Assembly: GCA_007922225.1 (NCBI GenBank)
Contig: ML679954.1
Location: 26,640,240-26,704,239 of the forward strand
Reading direction: 5' to 3'
DNA length: 64,000 nt
DNA from: Emydura subglobosa
Lineage: Eukaryota; Chordata; Testudines; Chelidae
Position 1 is the stretch's first letter, and every line of letters starts with the position of its first letter. Below the pieces are notes generated by a model. That model saw nothing but the letters and a program-made list of their open reading frames with translations, searched no databases and was not told the DNA's origin. Positions 12,582-24,600 of this stretch are shown here, piece after piece. The position numbers and the translations under genes were made by a program.

Positions 12582-14261
12582 AATACTGGCATTACCAGAT
12601 TGAATTTGTCAGATGTATTTTATATGATTTACCTGTCCATATATGTGTTTACAGCTCGAAGATCAATGCCCACAAATCTAAATAAAGAAATATTTTCTTA
12701 TAGGGCTAAATCCTGCTTGCCTTACTGACATGAATAGTCTCCTTGACCAAGTGAGTGTGGTGAGAAGGATTTTACTATACAAAGGGGTACTGATTGTATT
12801 GCATGTGAGGAAAAACTTAATCAATGACCATCGTGGGAGGTTTATGGTAGCATGCAGTGTTTTTTAAATGGCTTTTTAAAAAAGAGATGACATGGACAAA
12901 GCTCTTTTCACATGTAAATTTACTTCATGTTATTTTTACTGATATGAAAATTGTGTTTTTCATTGAATGTACAGTAAGCCGTTTAATGCTGTGTATTAAT
13001 TTCTGTAGTATTTAAAAGTAAAAGACTAATTTTTATATTAGCTAGACAAGCTAATAAGACCTTTTTAATAAAGTTAAATACAGAAGATTCAATAGTATTT
13101 TTTTTCTTTCTTGCAAGTTGTAAGTAATAATTGCAATAGCCATAGATTGGACTTCGTTATGAAAATGTAAAATGTGTTGACAGAAGAGAGAGGGCTATTA
13201 TGTACATATGATCCATTTATCCTTTTTATCTTTTAAGATGTGCATTGTAAAATTCATCTAAATATTATAAAAGATGATAAAATACATGTAAAAGAAGAAT
13301 AAAATGTAAATTAAATTCAAAATGTGAATTAGTTTGTGTAAGCTGAATTTTGATTCTGATGAGCATGTTACTTTAGCAATTATAAGTGTGGATTTATAAT
13401 AGTAATTGTATAATAGTAAATTAGTTGTATTTCTCTAAAACGTAATGTTATATCTCCTAGAAGGCACTAATTTTGCACAGATATAAATGACTTCAGAAGG
13501 TGCATGGCAATAGAGATTCAGGCCTATTGTTCCATTAGGAATTTGGAGTGGGAAAAAGGGGCAGAACTCTGATTAGTGGAGCTTCTACATGTTAGCTAAG
13601 AATTAACAGATTATATAAGGAGAAGCCTATTTTGCTATAATTTTTTTCTTTAATTTCTTTTATTCTCACAAAATTAGTATTCAAATTTCATTCAAATGAA
13701 ATTAGCAGTGTCTTTTCCTTTGGAAATATTGGAGTCTTTACTACTTCAGTTTAGAAAAATATATCAATCAGCGGACATGATATCTTTATAAACAGACCAG
13801 TTCAAGTTTACAGCAATATTTTGAAACTCATAGAATTTAGGATTATTTATCTCTTCATGTTATGCTGAATGTTTCATTTGTACAGAATTTATATTATAGA
13901 TTATGATTTCTAAATTCATCTTATTGTATTTCCACTTTGCCACATGTATATAAGTTTTCCTACCATATCTGACAGTAGTTTTGCAACCTTTTTTACTGCA
14001 AAAGAACACGTGTTATTCCTTCATAAAATTGATACAGAAGAAAATTTTATATAGCACACTGATAAAGGATTTCCATGACAACCATATCATAAGCTTTTGT
14101 TCTTACTTTGTTGTTGAATTCACAGTGTCGCTTTTAATGACTTTTATGCAATTAAAACAGAATGCATAATTTGTGTGAATATATAAACAATATAAATCAG
14201 TTTTGTTTGCACTCCAGTGAATATAATTTATGGTTCTAGAATGCTGCTTAAGAGTCTAATG
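12582..14261. other. AT-rich intron immediately upstream of exon 3
   Basis: About 1.7 kb of very AT-rich sequence without a recognisable transposon or coding frame. It runs straight into the exon 3 acceptor. Confidence 0.45.
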
Positions 14262-14283
14262 TGGATTCTTCCATTTATTGCAG
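14262..14283 (+). promoter_or_regulatory. DPYD: Splice acceptor of DPYD exon 3
   Basis: A pyrimidine-rich run (GGATTCTTCCATTTATTGCAG) ends in CAG at 14281-14283. The AG is directly followed by the exon in the expected phase (first base of a codon). Confidence 0.85.
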
Positions 14284-14366
14284 AGCTGTGAGACACTAGA
14301 AAATAATTTTGATGACATCAAGCATACAACTCTTAGTGAACGTGGGGCACTTCGAGAAGCAATGAG
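14284..14366 (+). CDS. DPYD: DPYD exon 3 (dihydropyrimidine dehydrogenase)
   Basis: This internal exon encodes the near-N-terminal part of dihydropyrimidine dehydrogenase, the cytosolic flavin and iron-sulfur enzyme that starts uracil, thymine and 5-fluorouracil breakdown using NADPH. The 83 nt read [16 protein letters not shown] followed by [11 protein letters not shown] and two bases of an Arg codon. The human protein has [16 protein letters not shown] and [12 protein letters not shown] at residues 51-78, so 24 of 27 complete codons agree (N51S, K54T and G68S differ). Human exon 3 is also 83 nt, starts at codon position 1 and ends after codon position 2, exactly as here. The next exon should open with the cysteine-rich 4Fe-4S motif. 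No stop or frameshift is present and both splice sites are canonical, so the gene looks functional. Confidence 0.95.
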
Positions 14367-14372
14367 GTAAGT
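14367..14372 (+). promoter_or_regulatory. DPYD: Splice donor of DPYD exon 3
   Basis: The exon ends ATGAG and is followed by GTAAGT, a full consensus U1-type donor. It splits an Arg codon after its second base, as in the human gene. Confidence 0.9.
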
Positions 14373-17305
14373 CTGGGTCACCATAGCAACAGTCACAGAT
14401 GTGGTAAAGAAAGAGTCATTCTTCATTATTGGGGGAACAAATGAGTTCATTGCCACCATTCAGCTCTATTCTCTAAGGTATTAATTTGTCAGTGGAGAGG
14501 CATCCCTTGAGGCTGTACTTTGGTTTTGAAGCCGCATAAATGTTAAGCCTCACTGCACAGTAAAAAACGTAAATGTTTAATTTGTTACTTAAAATGCTTA
14601 AGGGGTACCTTGTTTTATATTTATACTGAACTGTGCATCTGAATGAAAATATTGTTCGGCTAAATTGTGTAAGTGTTAAAGAAATTGTACAGTGGTACTT
14701 TGAATGAGCCTATATTTGCTCCTAATTTGTATTTAACTTTCTATATATAGTGGCTTGTGTACTTTCTTTTTCTATCAGACTTTAACAGGACTATATTACT
14801 GTATTTTAAAAAAAATGAATGGTTTCAATCTTGCAAACTAAGAATAATACTTTTTAAAAAAAAATTATACTGTAGCTTTCTTTATTGTGTACATTCCCTA
14901 TCTAGCATTATGCTTAAGACTTTTTAAAATAATTTATAATTGCTCAATGAATGGACCTAATTCTGCCATCCTTACTCCCGTTGTATAGTGCCTTGCTCCA
15001 GGAGTAGTCCAATTAAAGTCATTTGTACTGGACACAAAGCAAGGGACTACTCAATGTGACTAAAGCTAACAGTATTGGGTACATGGTTTCTAAAATATCT
15101 TTTATCCTTTGAAAACTAATTTGGCCAATTTCAGAGGCAATGTAAATGATGATAGAAGTTATGTGCCAGCAAGTGAGCTTAAATTGAAGTTGCCCACTGA
15201 AAGTAGGGTAGTAAAAAGAAAATCTTAACAGGGAATGGAAAAATATGTTGTAATGCAGACTCCACTTAATTTAATTTCTATTTGATATCGAAGAGCAATT
15301 TTAAGATTTGGGCAAATTCAACAAAAAATGTCTGAGTCCTCTTGCAAACCCATGCCACCAATTAATTTGGTTAGTATTCATAATCCCTTTTAAATTTATA
15401 AATATTCAGGTGAGAAAATTTTTATCTGCAGTCATGTTCGTGGTGTTGTTGCTTCCCATGAACAACAGTGTAAATAGCTGTTTGCAAGAGTGTTCACACA
15501 TGAAATACAATCCTGGCTGTTTTTGAAGGCTCTTACTACTTGAACAACAAATCCACTTCTATCTGAATATTTGTCACTTTTTGCTGTTCCATGTAACAGT
15601 AGAGATTACTGCAGTTGAAAGATTGGATAAATTATTATTTGGCTTTTCTTTTCTTTGTGCATTTGAGAACAGTTTGTGTGTAGTCATGTTTGGTCTTGCA
15701 TCTGTATAGCCAGTCTGTTACCTCTGTTTGTGAGGGTCTTTCACATTGCAACAGCAGAGAGAAAACAATACTAAACATGCAAAAGTGACTTGGGGGACTG
15801 GTGTGGCAAGTTAAACTACTTTTCAATACTTTCTTTTAAACAGACTAGATTTCAAGAAGACCGTCTCTTTCTAACAGTCTGTGTTACAACATTTCACCAT
15901 TACAGTGGCAACATTTTGTGGCATGTGGCTCAGCAAAGTTTGCTGTTGGATTCTACCACATGGTCTCTCCCATGGTCAAAATTCTATGGCCAATGAATGA
16001 CAGAGTTTCAAAGGTAGTATACCTGATAGAAGGGGCAGTTTTGGAGGTGTGCGTTGCTCTATGTGCCAGGTACACTTAGAATAATCAAAGTGATTTAAGA
16101 CCTTCCAGAAACTTCCTTTTCAGTTATCTCATCTCTCGGTGGACAAGCAAGACTGGGAAATGCCTTTTATTCTACTGAGAGACGTGACACACATCATATA
16201 TCACAATCGTCTTTTTCATTTGTAACCAGCCTCCATTCCATTGAATTTTCTTGTGGTGTTAGTGTTAAATAAAACACTTCTAACTTGTATTAGCAAGTTT
16301 CACTTGATTATACTTGAATAGGTGTTCATATAAAGTTAACTCTGTTATATCTGTCACAAGTGAATAAACTGTATATGTGGATGTGTAGAATACATGCATT
16401 GTTTTAGGGCAGCACAGTCGTCAGAAGTGCCACAAAGATATACACATCCCTGACTGTTTAATTTTCTGTTTTGGATCTCAGATAAAACTGAGAGATGTGC
16501 AAAATGATAAGTAGTCAGAAAGTTCTGTATGGACAATACTCCTACACACCTTTTATTCCAGCAATTAAACAGGAGGAAAAAATCTTGTTCCTGTGAAGTG
16601 TGCCACAGCAACATTTGATTTTTGATGGGAGTATCCAAATAGCTTGCTGCATAGGACTAAAACTTCTCATGCTTTTGAGAACCACTCTTATTTTTGGGAT
16701 AGTTGAGTATCTTGCCTGATCTTGTACCCAGTGAAGCCAATGATAAAGCTTCTGTTGACTTCAGTGTTGCAGGATCAAGCTCCAGGAGCAAATTAGTCAC
16801 GTATAATTATCCTAATACATCTTTGAGAGTCAGATCAGTGAAAAGACTCCTTTTGACATCTAAGGACTTAGGAACAGGCCCTGAGAGAACAAAGATATAT
16901 ATTGGCAAAGATATTGTATATTTCTAAGTGGATGATTCAACTCAGGACTTCATCTACATTTGTGATTGCATGTTTGGGAAAAGTGTATGGAGAGGGGCTA
17001 CACAAAGGGACTCAAATTGTGTAGGTATGGTAAAACAAACCAACCAATAAACCTAGTTAGATAGGTAGATACATGTGGATGAGCCCTCAGTTTAGTGGGA
17101 AGTTTGCCCAAATTTACTCCGATTTCCCAGAATGTCACTGGTGGCCTACCAGATACTGGCCACAATGAACGTTTCTCCCCAGTGTCACAGTTTGGAACAA
17201 GACCTCCCATTTTATCTGTCTTTTTGGGGGGAAAAAACGCTTAATTTAACATAGTTTTTAACATGTTCATAGAATATGAATATCACTGTACTTTGCATAA
17301 AGAGG
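14373..17305. other. Intronic DNA after exon 3, no gene seen
   Basis: AT-rich intron. Two diverged copies of a dispersed repeat occur: 14952-15060 (CCTAATTCTGCCATCCTTAC ... GGGACTACTCA) and 16705-16800 (TTGCCTGATCTTG ... TTGACTTCAGTG ... TGCAGGATCAAGC). Nothing else was identified. Confidence 0.4.
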
Positions 17306-17309
17306 ATCT

Positions 17310-19085
17310 CAGTTGTCTTCTCTTTGATACCTGTCCCAGCTCAGCAGAGATGTTGGGGCTGAATGAAGCATTTCCATCACTTTCTGTCTTGGACCAGGTT
17401 CATGGTTTCATTATTCCTTAAACCTTTTTATTCTGTCATTCTACACCATGTCTGCCAATGCATCGTTGGTCTTCCTGTCTTCTAGTTCCTTGCACTTTGG
17501 TATGTATTGCCATGTATGATATCATTCCCAGGTCCATTCTTGACACATGTCCAAGTCATCACAATAGTCTATTTTGGATTTTCTGTAACAGCTGTCTTCT
17601 CATTTCATTTTTTATGTTTTGATGTCTTGAAACTCTCATTATTTCCCTCAGCCACCTCATTTCTGCAGTCAATATCTTTCATTCATCAGCTTTCTTCATA
17701 TTCCAACATTCTGCCTGTATAGCAATATGACAGTTGTCTCAGATATGTCGATTTTCATTTTTTTTAAATGTCTTTAGCCTTCCAGATCTTACTGAGTTTT
17801 CCAAATGCTATAGCAGCTAGTCTGGTTCTTCTTCTTATGTCCTCTTCATAATTTCCGTTCTTCTATACCAGTCTTCCCAGGTACACAAATGTTTCTACTT
17901 GTTCTAATTCTTTGTCTCCACGTTGGATTTTTACTTCTTCTTTTTGTCTTCCAGTTGCCATAATTTTTGTCTTCTATGAACTGATCTTCTGTCCAAATTT
18001 TCTCCTTTCCTGGTCTATTTTGTCAGTAGATCTCTGTAAATCCTCCTTGGTCAATGCTATGAGGTCACTATTGTCCTGTGAATCCAAGATTATCCACTGT
18101 CTTCCCACATAACATGATTCTTCCTGTTTCATCGCTCAGTGCTATAGCTATGGTTTCCAGTACTAAGTTGAACAAATCTGCCAATAACATGCATCCTTGT
18201 CTCCTCTGGTCATTGGGAACCATTCTGTTAGCTTCTTGTGTACTCTCACTACACTCTTGAACTTGCTGTAGGGGTGTTTGAACATCTTGATCAATTTGGA
18301 GGGTTGCCATACTTTCGTAAGGCCTTCTATAATCCTTTTCTGCCTAATGCTATTAAAAGCCTGTATGAAATCTATAAAGTACAAATAAGTTTAGTTGTGT
18401 TTCATGTACTTCTCCAATATCTGTCTTATCACAAATAGCTGATGTATTGTATTTCGTCTTGAATCAAGCCTGTTCCTCTGCAAGTGCCACTTCCATATAC
18501 CTCTTCCTTCTCCTTAGGAATATGAATCCTTTTCCTGGCATGCTCAATAAGGTGATTCATCTGTTTTTCTTACTCATTCTTTATAGATCACTACTATCAT
18601 CACTTTCCCCCATTCACCCAGCACTTGCTCGTCTTTGTAAAACTTGTTAAATAGCTTGTGGATCACCTTTACTGTGTGTTCGTTGCCTGTTTGCAGCAGC
18701 TCTGCAGTTATGTTGTCACATCCTTTTTTCTTTTTCAAACTTTCTATCGAGATCTTTACTGCTTAGCATTCTCACAGCTCTTCTCCCTCGTTTGTACGGG
18801 GAAGCTTTTCCAGGACTATTTCATTTACTGTGTTCTGCACATTATACAGCTCTTTGAGTTTTTTTTCCCCATAATTTATTCTTTGCTTAGTCATCCTCAG
18901 TTATTTGCCCCTGCCTGTCTTTCACTGCAAAAATCTTCAACTCATGTGTCCCACTTAGTTTTATAACAAGATCAGAGAACTCCTGTGTTGCATTTCTCTT
19001 CACATACTCTTCCTCTTTCTACTTTGTTTCTTTGTCCAATTTCTATCACTTTTCACTCTCGGTTTGATTTCTCTGGTTCCTGTAC
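17310..19085 (-). pseudogene. RTE-like LINE, reverse transcriptase half, antisense and decayed
   Basis: Read on the - strand, this is the RT part of a non-LTR retrotransposon ORF2. In order (high to low coordinate) it shows the linker phrases LKELYNVQNTVNE, VLEKLPRTNEGE and CDNITAELLQTGNEH; then YFIDFIQAFNSI (motif A, normally ending in FD), LTEWFPMTRGDKDAC (the GVRQGC position), LFNLVLETIAIAL, and TVDNLGFTGQ, where the catalytic FADD box would be. Downstream are DLIALTKEDLQRSTDKI and ETFVYLGRL. The catalytic aspartates are lost and stops and frameshifts are frequent, so it is inactive. The phrases look like the RTE clade; another endonuclease-bearing LINE clade is possible. Its endonuclease half lies at 20530-21480, separated by the ANKFY1 copy. 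Confidence 0.75.
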
Positions 19086-19089
19086 TGAG

Positions 19090-20460
19090 GCAGGACAGAT
19101 GCTGTGAAATACTGACCTGCATTTCAGCTGTGCATCCCTCATGATCCTTCAGTTCTAAGTCTAGTTGTTTGCACTGGAGAAACTGATTGAATAGAGCATC
19201 GTTCATGACAACAGTTGATTGATGTTGATATAATGGGGTCCTTCCTTAGAAGTCTTGTATGTGTGGATTGGCTCCAGCCTATAAGAGGGACTCTGCAATC
19301 TGTGTCATCACACCTGGCTGTATGATGCCACAAGGTGCAGAGCAGTCTCCTAGTGTAGCAGCATTCACATGGGCACCATTTTTAATGAGAAAATTGGCAT
19401 CAAACTTATCTTCTCTCTAGATGACTTTGTGTACCAGTCTCCAGCCTTTCTTGCCCACCATATCCACATCGGCTTTGTCATTGACCCGTGTGGTTGCAAT
19501 GTTTTCCAGTCTTTGAGAGAGAGAGAGATGGCTAGATCTAAAGCAAGGCCTACATTGTGATCCAGTTAATCGAATTTTCCAGACAGCTGTAAATCCATTT
19601 CAAGATATAGGAAAACTGTCTTTCCTCTTCACTTTAATAGTTTTATGCAAAGGATCAAGTCTTGGATTTGAACATTTTGTACAATGACAGTTGAGCACTC
19701 ACGTTGCTGAAGTCTTCTTTCCACAAATCATCCCAATAACTAGCAATTATTTCAGCATAGTAGTTCATTAAAATGCTAATATTGAGCTCTTTGCAGTCTG
19801 GAAACAAATGTAGTTCCTGATGTTTACTAGTGACATGACTTCTTTTTTCACACCTTTCCCTATGAAGCTGTAGTTGAAACTGATTAACTAATTTAATCAG
19901 TTCTGTCAAGAATACATCATCTTCTATCAGCTCTAGCTCATCTGTGTAGATTCAGTACAGCATTGCCACGGTCACCTGGGGCTCAGCATCTGACAGATCC
20001 AGTTCCTCAGTCGACACAAGGTTGACTAGACTAAGTCTCACTGTGGGCTCTGAGCACTGATATGCTTGTCCTTAACCTTTATGTTCAGATCACTATACTG
20101 ATCCTGCTCATAGAGATCAGCTACAATGGTGAGAAGTTGACTGAAGGAGTCACTGTCATTCTTTTTACACTGGCCAGCCAACAGAGTGTGTCTCCTCTCT
20201 GTAGCAGCTAGTTTCCTCTGGAGCTTTGCGTATTCCTGGCAGAAAAGCATTAGGTGCTTTTCCAACTTGGCCACTTACTCTTCCACCATGTTGGGTCCAA
20301 CCACTTGCACCTCTCATGGGAACCATCCTCCCAGGACCTCTTTGACCAAGCACTCTTGCAAGAATGGAAGACCTGACCCATCCCTTCCATGCTGGGCCAG
20401 GACCCTGAATCTCCTCCTAGAGTCAGCATGGTTTCTTCTTTTTGTCCTTGTAGCTCAACA
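19090..20460 (-). pseudogene. ANKFY1P: ANKFY1 processed pseudogene fragment, antisense
   Basis: On the - strand this is an intron-free, decayed copy of the 5' part of ANKFY1 (Rank5), the endosomal Rab5 effector with a BTB domain, many ankyrin repeats and a C-terminal FYVE finger. The start codon is at 20289-20287, followed by MVEE, a stop at codon 5, and VAKLEKHLMLFCQEYAKLQ. Further matches are VADLYEQDQYSDLNIKVKDK, LVSTEELDLSDAEPQVTVAM, DDVFLTELIKLVNQFQLQL, LMNYYAEIIASYWDDL, DKADVDMVGKKGW, FLIKNGAHVNAATLGD, and FLQCKQLDLELKDHEGCTA, where similarity ends near 19090. This covers about residues 1-350 of about 1170, with a short deletion after HISA, several stops and at least two frame changes. 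The ankyrin majority and the FYVE finger are missing. No introns interrupt it although the parent is multi-exon, so it came from cDNA. Bases 20290-20460 are probably its 5' untranslated region. Confidence 0.88.
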
Positions 20461-20465
20461 CTACT

Positions 20466-20523
20466 TCCCCCCCCCTTTTACTCCCCCCCCCCCCCCCCAC
20501 ACACCCCTTTTTTTTTTTTTTTA
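20466..20523. repeat. Poly-C / poly-T low-complexity tract
   Basis: Two C runs (one of about 9, one of about 16 interrupted later by ACACA) are followed by about 15 T. On the - strand this is poly-A then poly-G, and it lies at the 5' side of the ANKFY1 copy, not at its 3' side where a retrotransposition tail would be expected. Confidence 0.9.
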
Positions 20524-20529
20524 ACATTG

Positions 20530-21480
20530 TTCCATACCTCGTCAACATCCATTTCTTCTTTCACCAGAGATGTGATGTTTTTTCCACATGGTTTCTTTGT
20601 ATTGTTTCTTGATTTCTGGCTCTTTCAGTTTGTCCATGTCATAGGTCTTAATTCTTGGCACTTCTTTGGTTGTTCTCAGGCTCAATCTCACTGGTGCCAG
20701 GACTAATTTAAGATCCACTATTGACCACAAATGATCTGTACAACATACTTGATTTCCATCTGCTATTCACGAGTACAAAGTCTATCGTGTTCTTTGTTTG
20801 CTGATCAGGTGATATACAAGTCTACTTCCTCTGCAACTTTCTTTGTTGAAATACCATGTTTGTCAGCACCACGTTGTTACTTAGGCAGACATTTAGTAGC
20901 CTTTTTCATCTTTGTTTTCTTCACCGAGTCCAAATGTGCCTTTTGCTGCTGCCTAAGAATTCCAGTCCAATCCTACTTTTGCATTAAAATTTCCCATCAC
21001 CAATAATGTCTTATCTTGCTTGTATTGCTTTCTGTAGATATAAGATTTCTTGGGCGCTGCTGAGGTCAGTGTATATATTTGTACTATTGTGACTGAACTG
21101 GACGTGATTCTAAATCGCGTTTTCAGCATATAAGGAGATATTGGATTAAATGCCATCAGATCCTGGTTTGCCTTCAGTTTTAGCACTAATGTGACTTTGT
21201 CCTGGTGTCCACCGCCTTCTTTTCCCTGTGTCAGTTCCTGTGTTCATTATGATAGAATTCTCCTGTGCCTTCCCATCTCATTTCACATAGACCAATTATT
21301 TCTCATTCATATCTTTTCTACTCATGCATCATTACCAAAAGTGCACCAGCCTGATATAGTGCTCTTATATTCCATATTCCAATAAATATCTTATTCCAGT
21401 TCATAATTCCCTATTCTGTGCATTATAGTGTTTGTTCCAACTGCATGCTACTTCTCCTCTCTTGGTTTCCGAGCAGTGAA
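20530..21480 (-). pseudogene. RTE-like LINE, endonuclease half, antisense and decayed
   Basis: Read on the - strand, this is the apurinic-type endonuclease of the same LINE. From high to low coordinate the phrases are NIRALYQAG-like text, IIGLCEMRWEGTGEFYH, AFNPISPYMLKTRF, TIVQIYTLTSAAPKKSYIY, LLVMGNFNAKVGLDW (the GDFNAKVG catalytic block, D changed to N), and VDLKLVLAPVRLSLRTTKE, which is the SDH-like end of the domain. KLKEPEIKKQYKE begins the linker. Frameshifts are common. Orientation and order match the RT half at 17310-19085, so both are one element. Confidence 0.72.
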
Positions 21481-21631
21481 CGTGTCATTTGTTTGTGTGG
21501 GTGATAACTGATCTTGCATGCTTTAGTTTAGTTTAGCTTCTGCAACTCTACAGAAAATATACTTACATTTTCAGTATATTTCCATTAATAATTTAAATAC
21601 TTAAAATAAAAATGAAATGAAAACCACATTT

Positions 21632-21634
<3 letters not shown>

Positions 21635-21676
<42 letters not shown>
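21635..21676. repeat. (GT)n microsatellite
   Basis: Twenty-one uninterrupted GT units, followed by an AT-rich tract. Length and purity suggest it is polymorphic. Confidence 0.97.
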
Positions 21677-21681
<5 letters not shown>

Positions 21682-24600
21682 TATATAAGATATTATATAT
21701 AAGGTTAAGTATATATGTAAAATATTTTTAAAAAATCAGAGAATATATATAATACTAAAGCCTAGGAACTGCTCCTAGTTTTAATTTGCATTTTATTTTA
21801 GACCTAGATCATGAAGAAGATAATGAGCTGCAAATAGATAACGTTGTTCAGGGTATAAAGATTGGTACTGTGAGAATTTGGTTTAATTTTAAGTACACAT
21901 AATTGAAGTGCTGGTATGATTATAATGTTTTGTTAATCTTGTTAATAAATACACCATTGTGGATATACTAACATATTTTAATGTAATTGAAAAGTTTAAG
22001 TAAACCATAAAAGGAAATTAGTTTTTGAATCCATGTTTTACAAGTGGAAAAACTAATGGTTTAGATGTTTTGAGTATGTATTACTCTAATCTTGTTTGGT
22101 ATTTTATACAGTAACTTGTCAGAAACAACAGCATAGACATATACATAATGTTTATGTAAAAGAACATTAAACTTCTCTTAAATAAGCCTCGATTTGATCT
22201 TAAAATAGATCTACTATACAAGAGACAAATCTTGGTCCTCGGTAAAGCTTCTTTGTGCTATCCTGGAAGAGCATAGAACCTTGCAAAATATCTTAACTGC
22301 TACGTCAAAATTCCTGTTTGCTCTATGCTGTCCCCTGCAACCTTATCAGAGGGGGCATGTGGAGGGGCATGAGTTGTGGAGGGTGAGGAGTGCTGATGTG
22401 CTTTTGGATGTACAAGTTAGAGCACTCTTGATGATGATGATTATGGGCTTAATGAGAAGGAAAATCAAAATCAATCAGGCTAAGGTTAAAAGAAAAATAG
22501 CAAACAGAGGCTTAGGGGGCAAGAATTTATAATAAAATCCAGTTTAAAATTCAGAAAGGAAAGAATTTTGGGGGGACAGGGCAGAATGACAGAAGGTCTT
22601 GTGCCTCATTCCTTTCATTCCCTCTATGTGTCGGTTATTATTTTAAATGTAAGCTCTTCATATATCTTAAAAGTCTCTAATAAATTTTTGGGCACTGCAT
22701 AAGTAATATTCAGTTGGGCATTACATTTCATGTAGACTTTCTCTGTCCAAAAGTAAAGAACATAGAGACACTATTTGTCCAATCAGTATCCCATGAGATT
22801 TCTCTGAAGGGCTGCATGTGTTTTTTATCTTACCACCAAGGACAAAATTGTTTGTCAGCAAGCCATGAGGAAGCAAAAGTGGCTAGACTGACATAAATTT
22901 ATGTATCCTAATTTTAGATGAATCTATCTCCTTCTTTTGTGAATGGTATTGTTATACCGATAGGTCGTTTCTTGGGGAGATTGACTGAGTATGATTAGAA
23001 GTTTCGTAAGTAGAGAATAAAACCATTAATTTTTGGATACCTGGCATGGACTTCACTAAATCCTTTTCTGTAGTTCTGTACAAAGATATTCAAACTTGAA
23101 CTATACATATTCTTGAGAAGAGAGGATAGATCTATTTCCACCACTACCTGTAAGAGCTAGAGGGGGGGGGGGAAATGGACTGGATGGAATGGAATTAATC
23201 ATGTAATGGATTTTTGACACACATGTCCCTTATAAGAAGAGTGTGAATGTGAGACTACACTTGTCGACTACCTCACTTTGCTAGGGCCATAATCGACAGG
23301 GACTGATTCTGTTCTTGCTGTTGTCTTGGCACCCCTTTGTCCAGGGCCTAGTAATAATCAATTTTCTTTAAATGTAGTTTAGAATCTGGGGTATATTTGA
23401 TAAGTGGTGTTACTTTAGAGGGTCTTGGTTTGCCTTCTCCAGCAGATGTTGGATTTCCTTTTTAGGTGGTTCTACAAGGTCTGAATCAATAAAATACCCC
23501 AGAGAAAAGCATTCCCATCCTTCCCTGATATCTTGCCAGTGTTTAGTTTTAATTTCCCCAACAGGAATGATATGACAATTACTTGCTAATATGATATTTA
23601 TCATTGTTGTCATCCTCCTTCATCCCTCTATTTCTATCCATGAACATTGTTTACAATTTTAGCTGTTGTTCAGTTGCTGCTTGGGACATTTCTTGACTTG
23701 GGAGAAATAAGTGATCTTTCCCATGGATTTATTGAAAGTTGTTTTATTTCCTCTTTCCTAATTGTAACTATCATACCTCCTGGTATGAGTATAGTAACTC
23801 AAGAAAAGGAAATTCAGGCTCCTTTAAAATATCTCAAGTTCGGCACCCAAAAAAAACAGTGGGACCAAAAATCACTGTTCACTTTTCAAAATCTTGGCCT
23901 TGGTAAGTTGGATCCATCATTTGGAAACGACTTTCAGTTTGAAGATTGTGCTGTGTTTTTATCATCTGCTGTGTTGAAATGTACTCAATTCTAAATGTTA
24001 CTCTGTTTCTTCCATGAAATTAAGATGAGGTCATACTTTCCTTAGAATTTCCAGTGTTTATAGAGGTAACTTGATCATGATAATTTTACGTAACTTTTAC
24101 TCATAGTAATTAGTAACATATGGCAATTTATGAATGGTGCTGAACATGCATGCCTAGCCAATTATATTTTGTATGGTATTTTATATGCCCAGTATAGGAA
24201 TAGCTAGAGTACATTTGAAGCACTTTGGAACTGTTGGTAGTACTATACCTTAAGTGTATTACAAAACAAGGAGGAAGAAATACTGTTTGTGACAGTTGGG
24301 GTCAAATTGTGAACTCCATATTGTTTTGAGAAAATCATTTTGTGATTGTAACCTTCACTGTGACCCTCACTCTGTTTTGGAACCGTGATGTTGGGTTGTC
24401 TAATCTTTACAAGGTCATTCTATTCTAGATAGTGTGTATTCATGCTAGATTGCGGAATGCCTCCAAGAGGGGCTAACAACGAGAGAGCCATCAGCGCTGA
24501 ATGACTCTTCCCTATTGGAACAATAGGTTTTCTACCATCAGAGCCATTGACTTTGAAGGACTGTCAATAACCAGTGCAAACCCTTGGGGCACTAGACCAT

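Larger units (their letters stand above)
1..14283 (+). other. DPYD: DPYD intron 2, 3' portion (partial)
   Basis: All sequence upstream of the DPYD exon is read as intron 2, in the + orientation of the gene. I looked for exon 2, which encodes roughly residues 14-50 of the protein, and did not find it, so the intron should extend left of the window. As I recall, the human intron is also tens of kilobases long. Confidence 0.7.

Noticed and set aside
14256..14459. 67-codon - strand frame overlapping the exon
   Set aside because: Antisense shadow of DPYD exon 3; the + strand reading matches a known protein with correct splice sites.
19139..20274. A functional ANKFY1-like gene on the - strand
   Set aside because: A stop at codon 5, further in-frame stops, frame changes, loss of the FYVE end and absence of introns mark it as a processed pseudogene.
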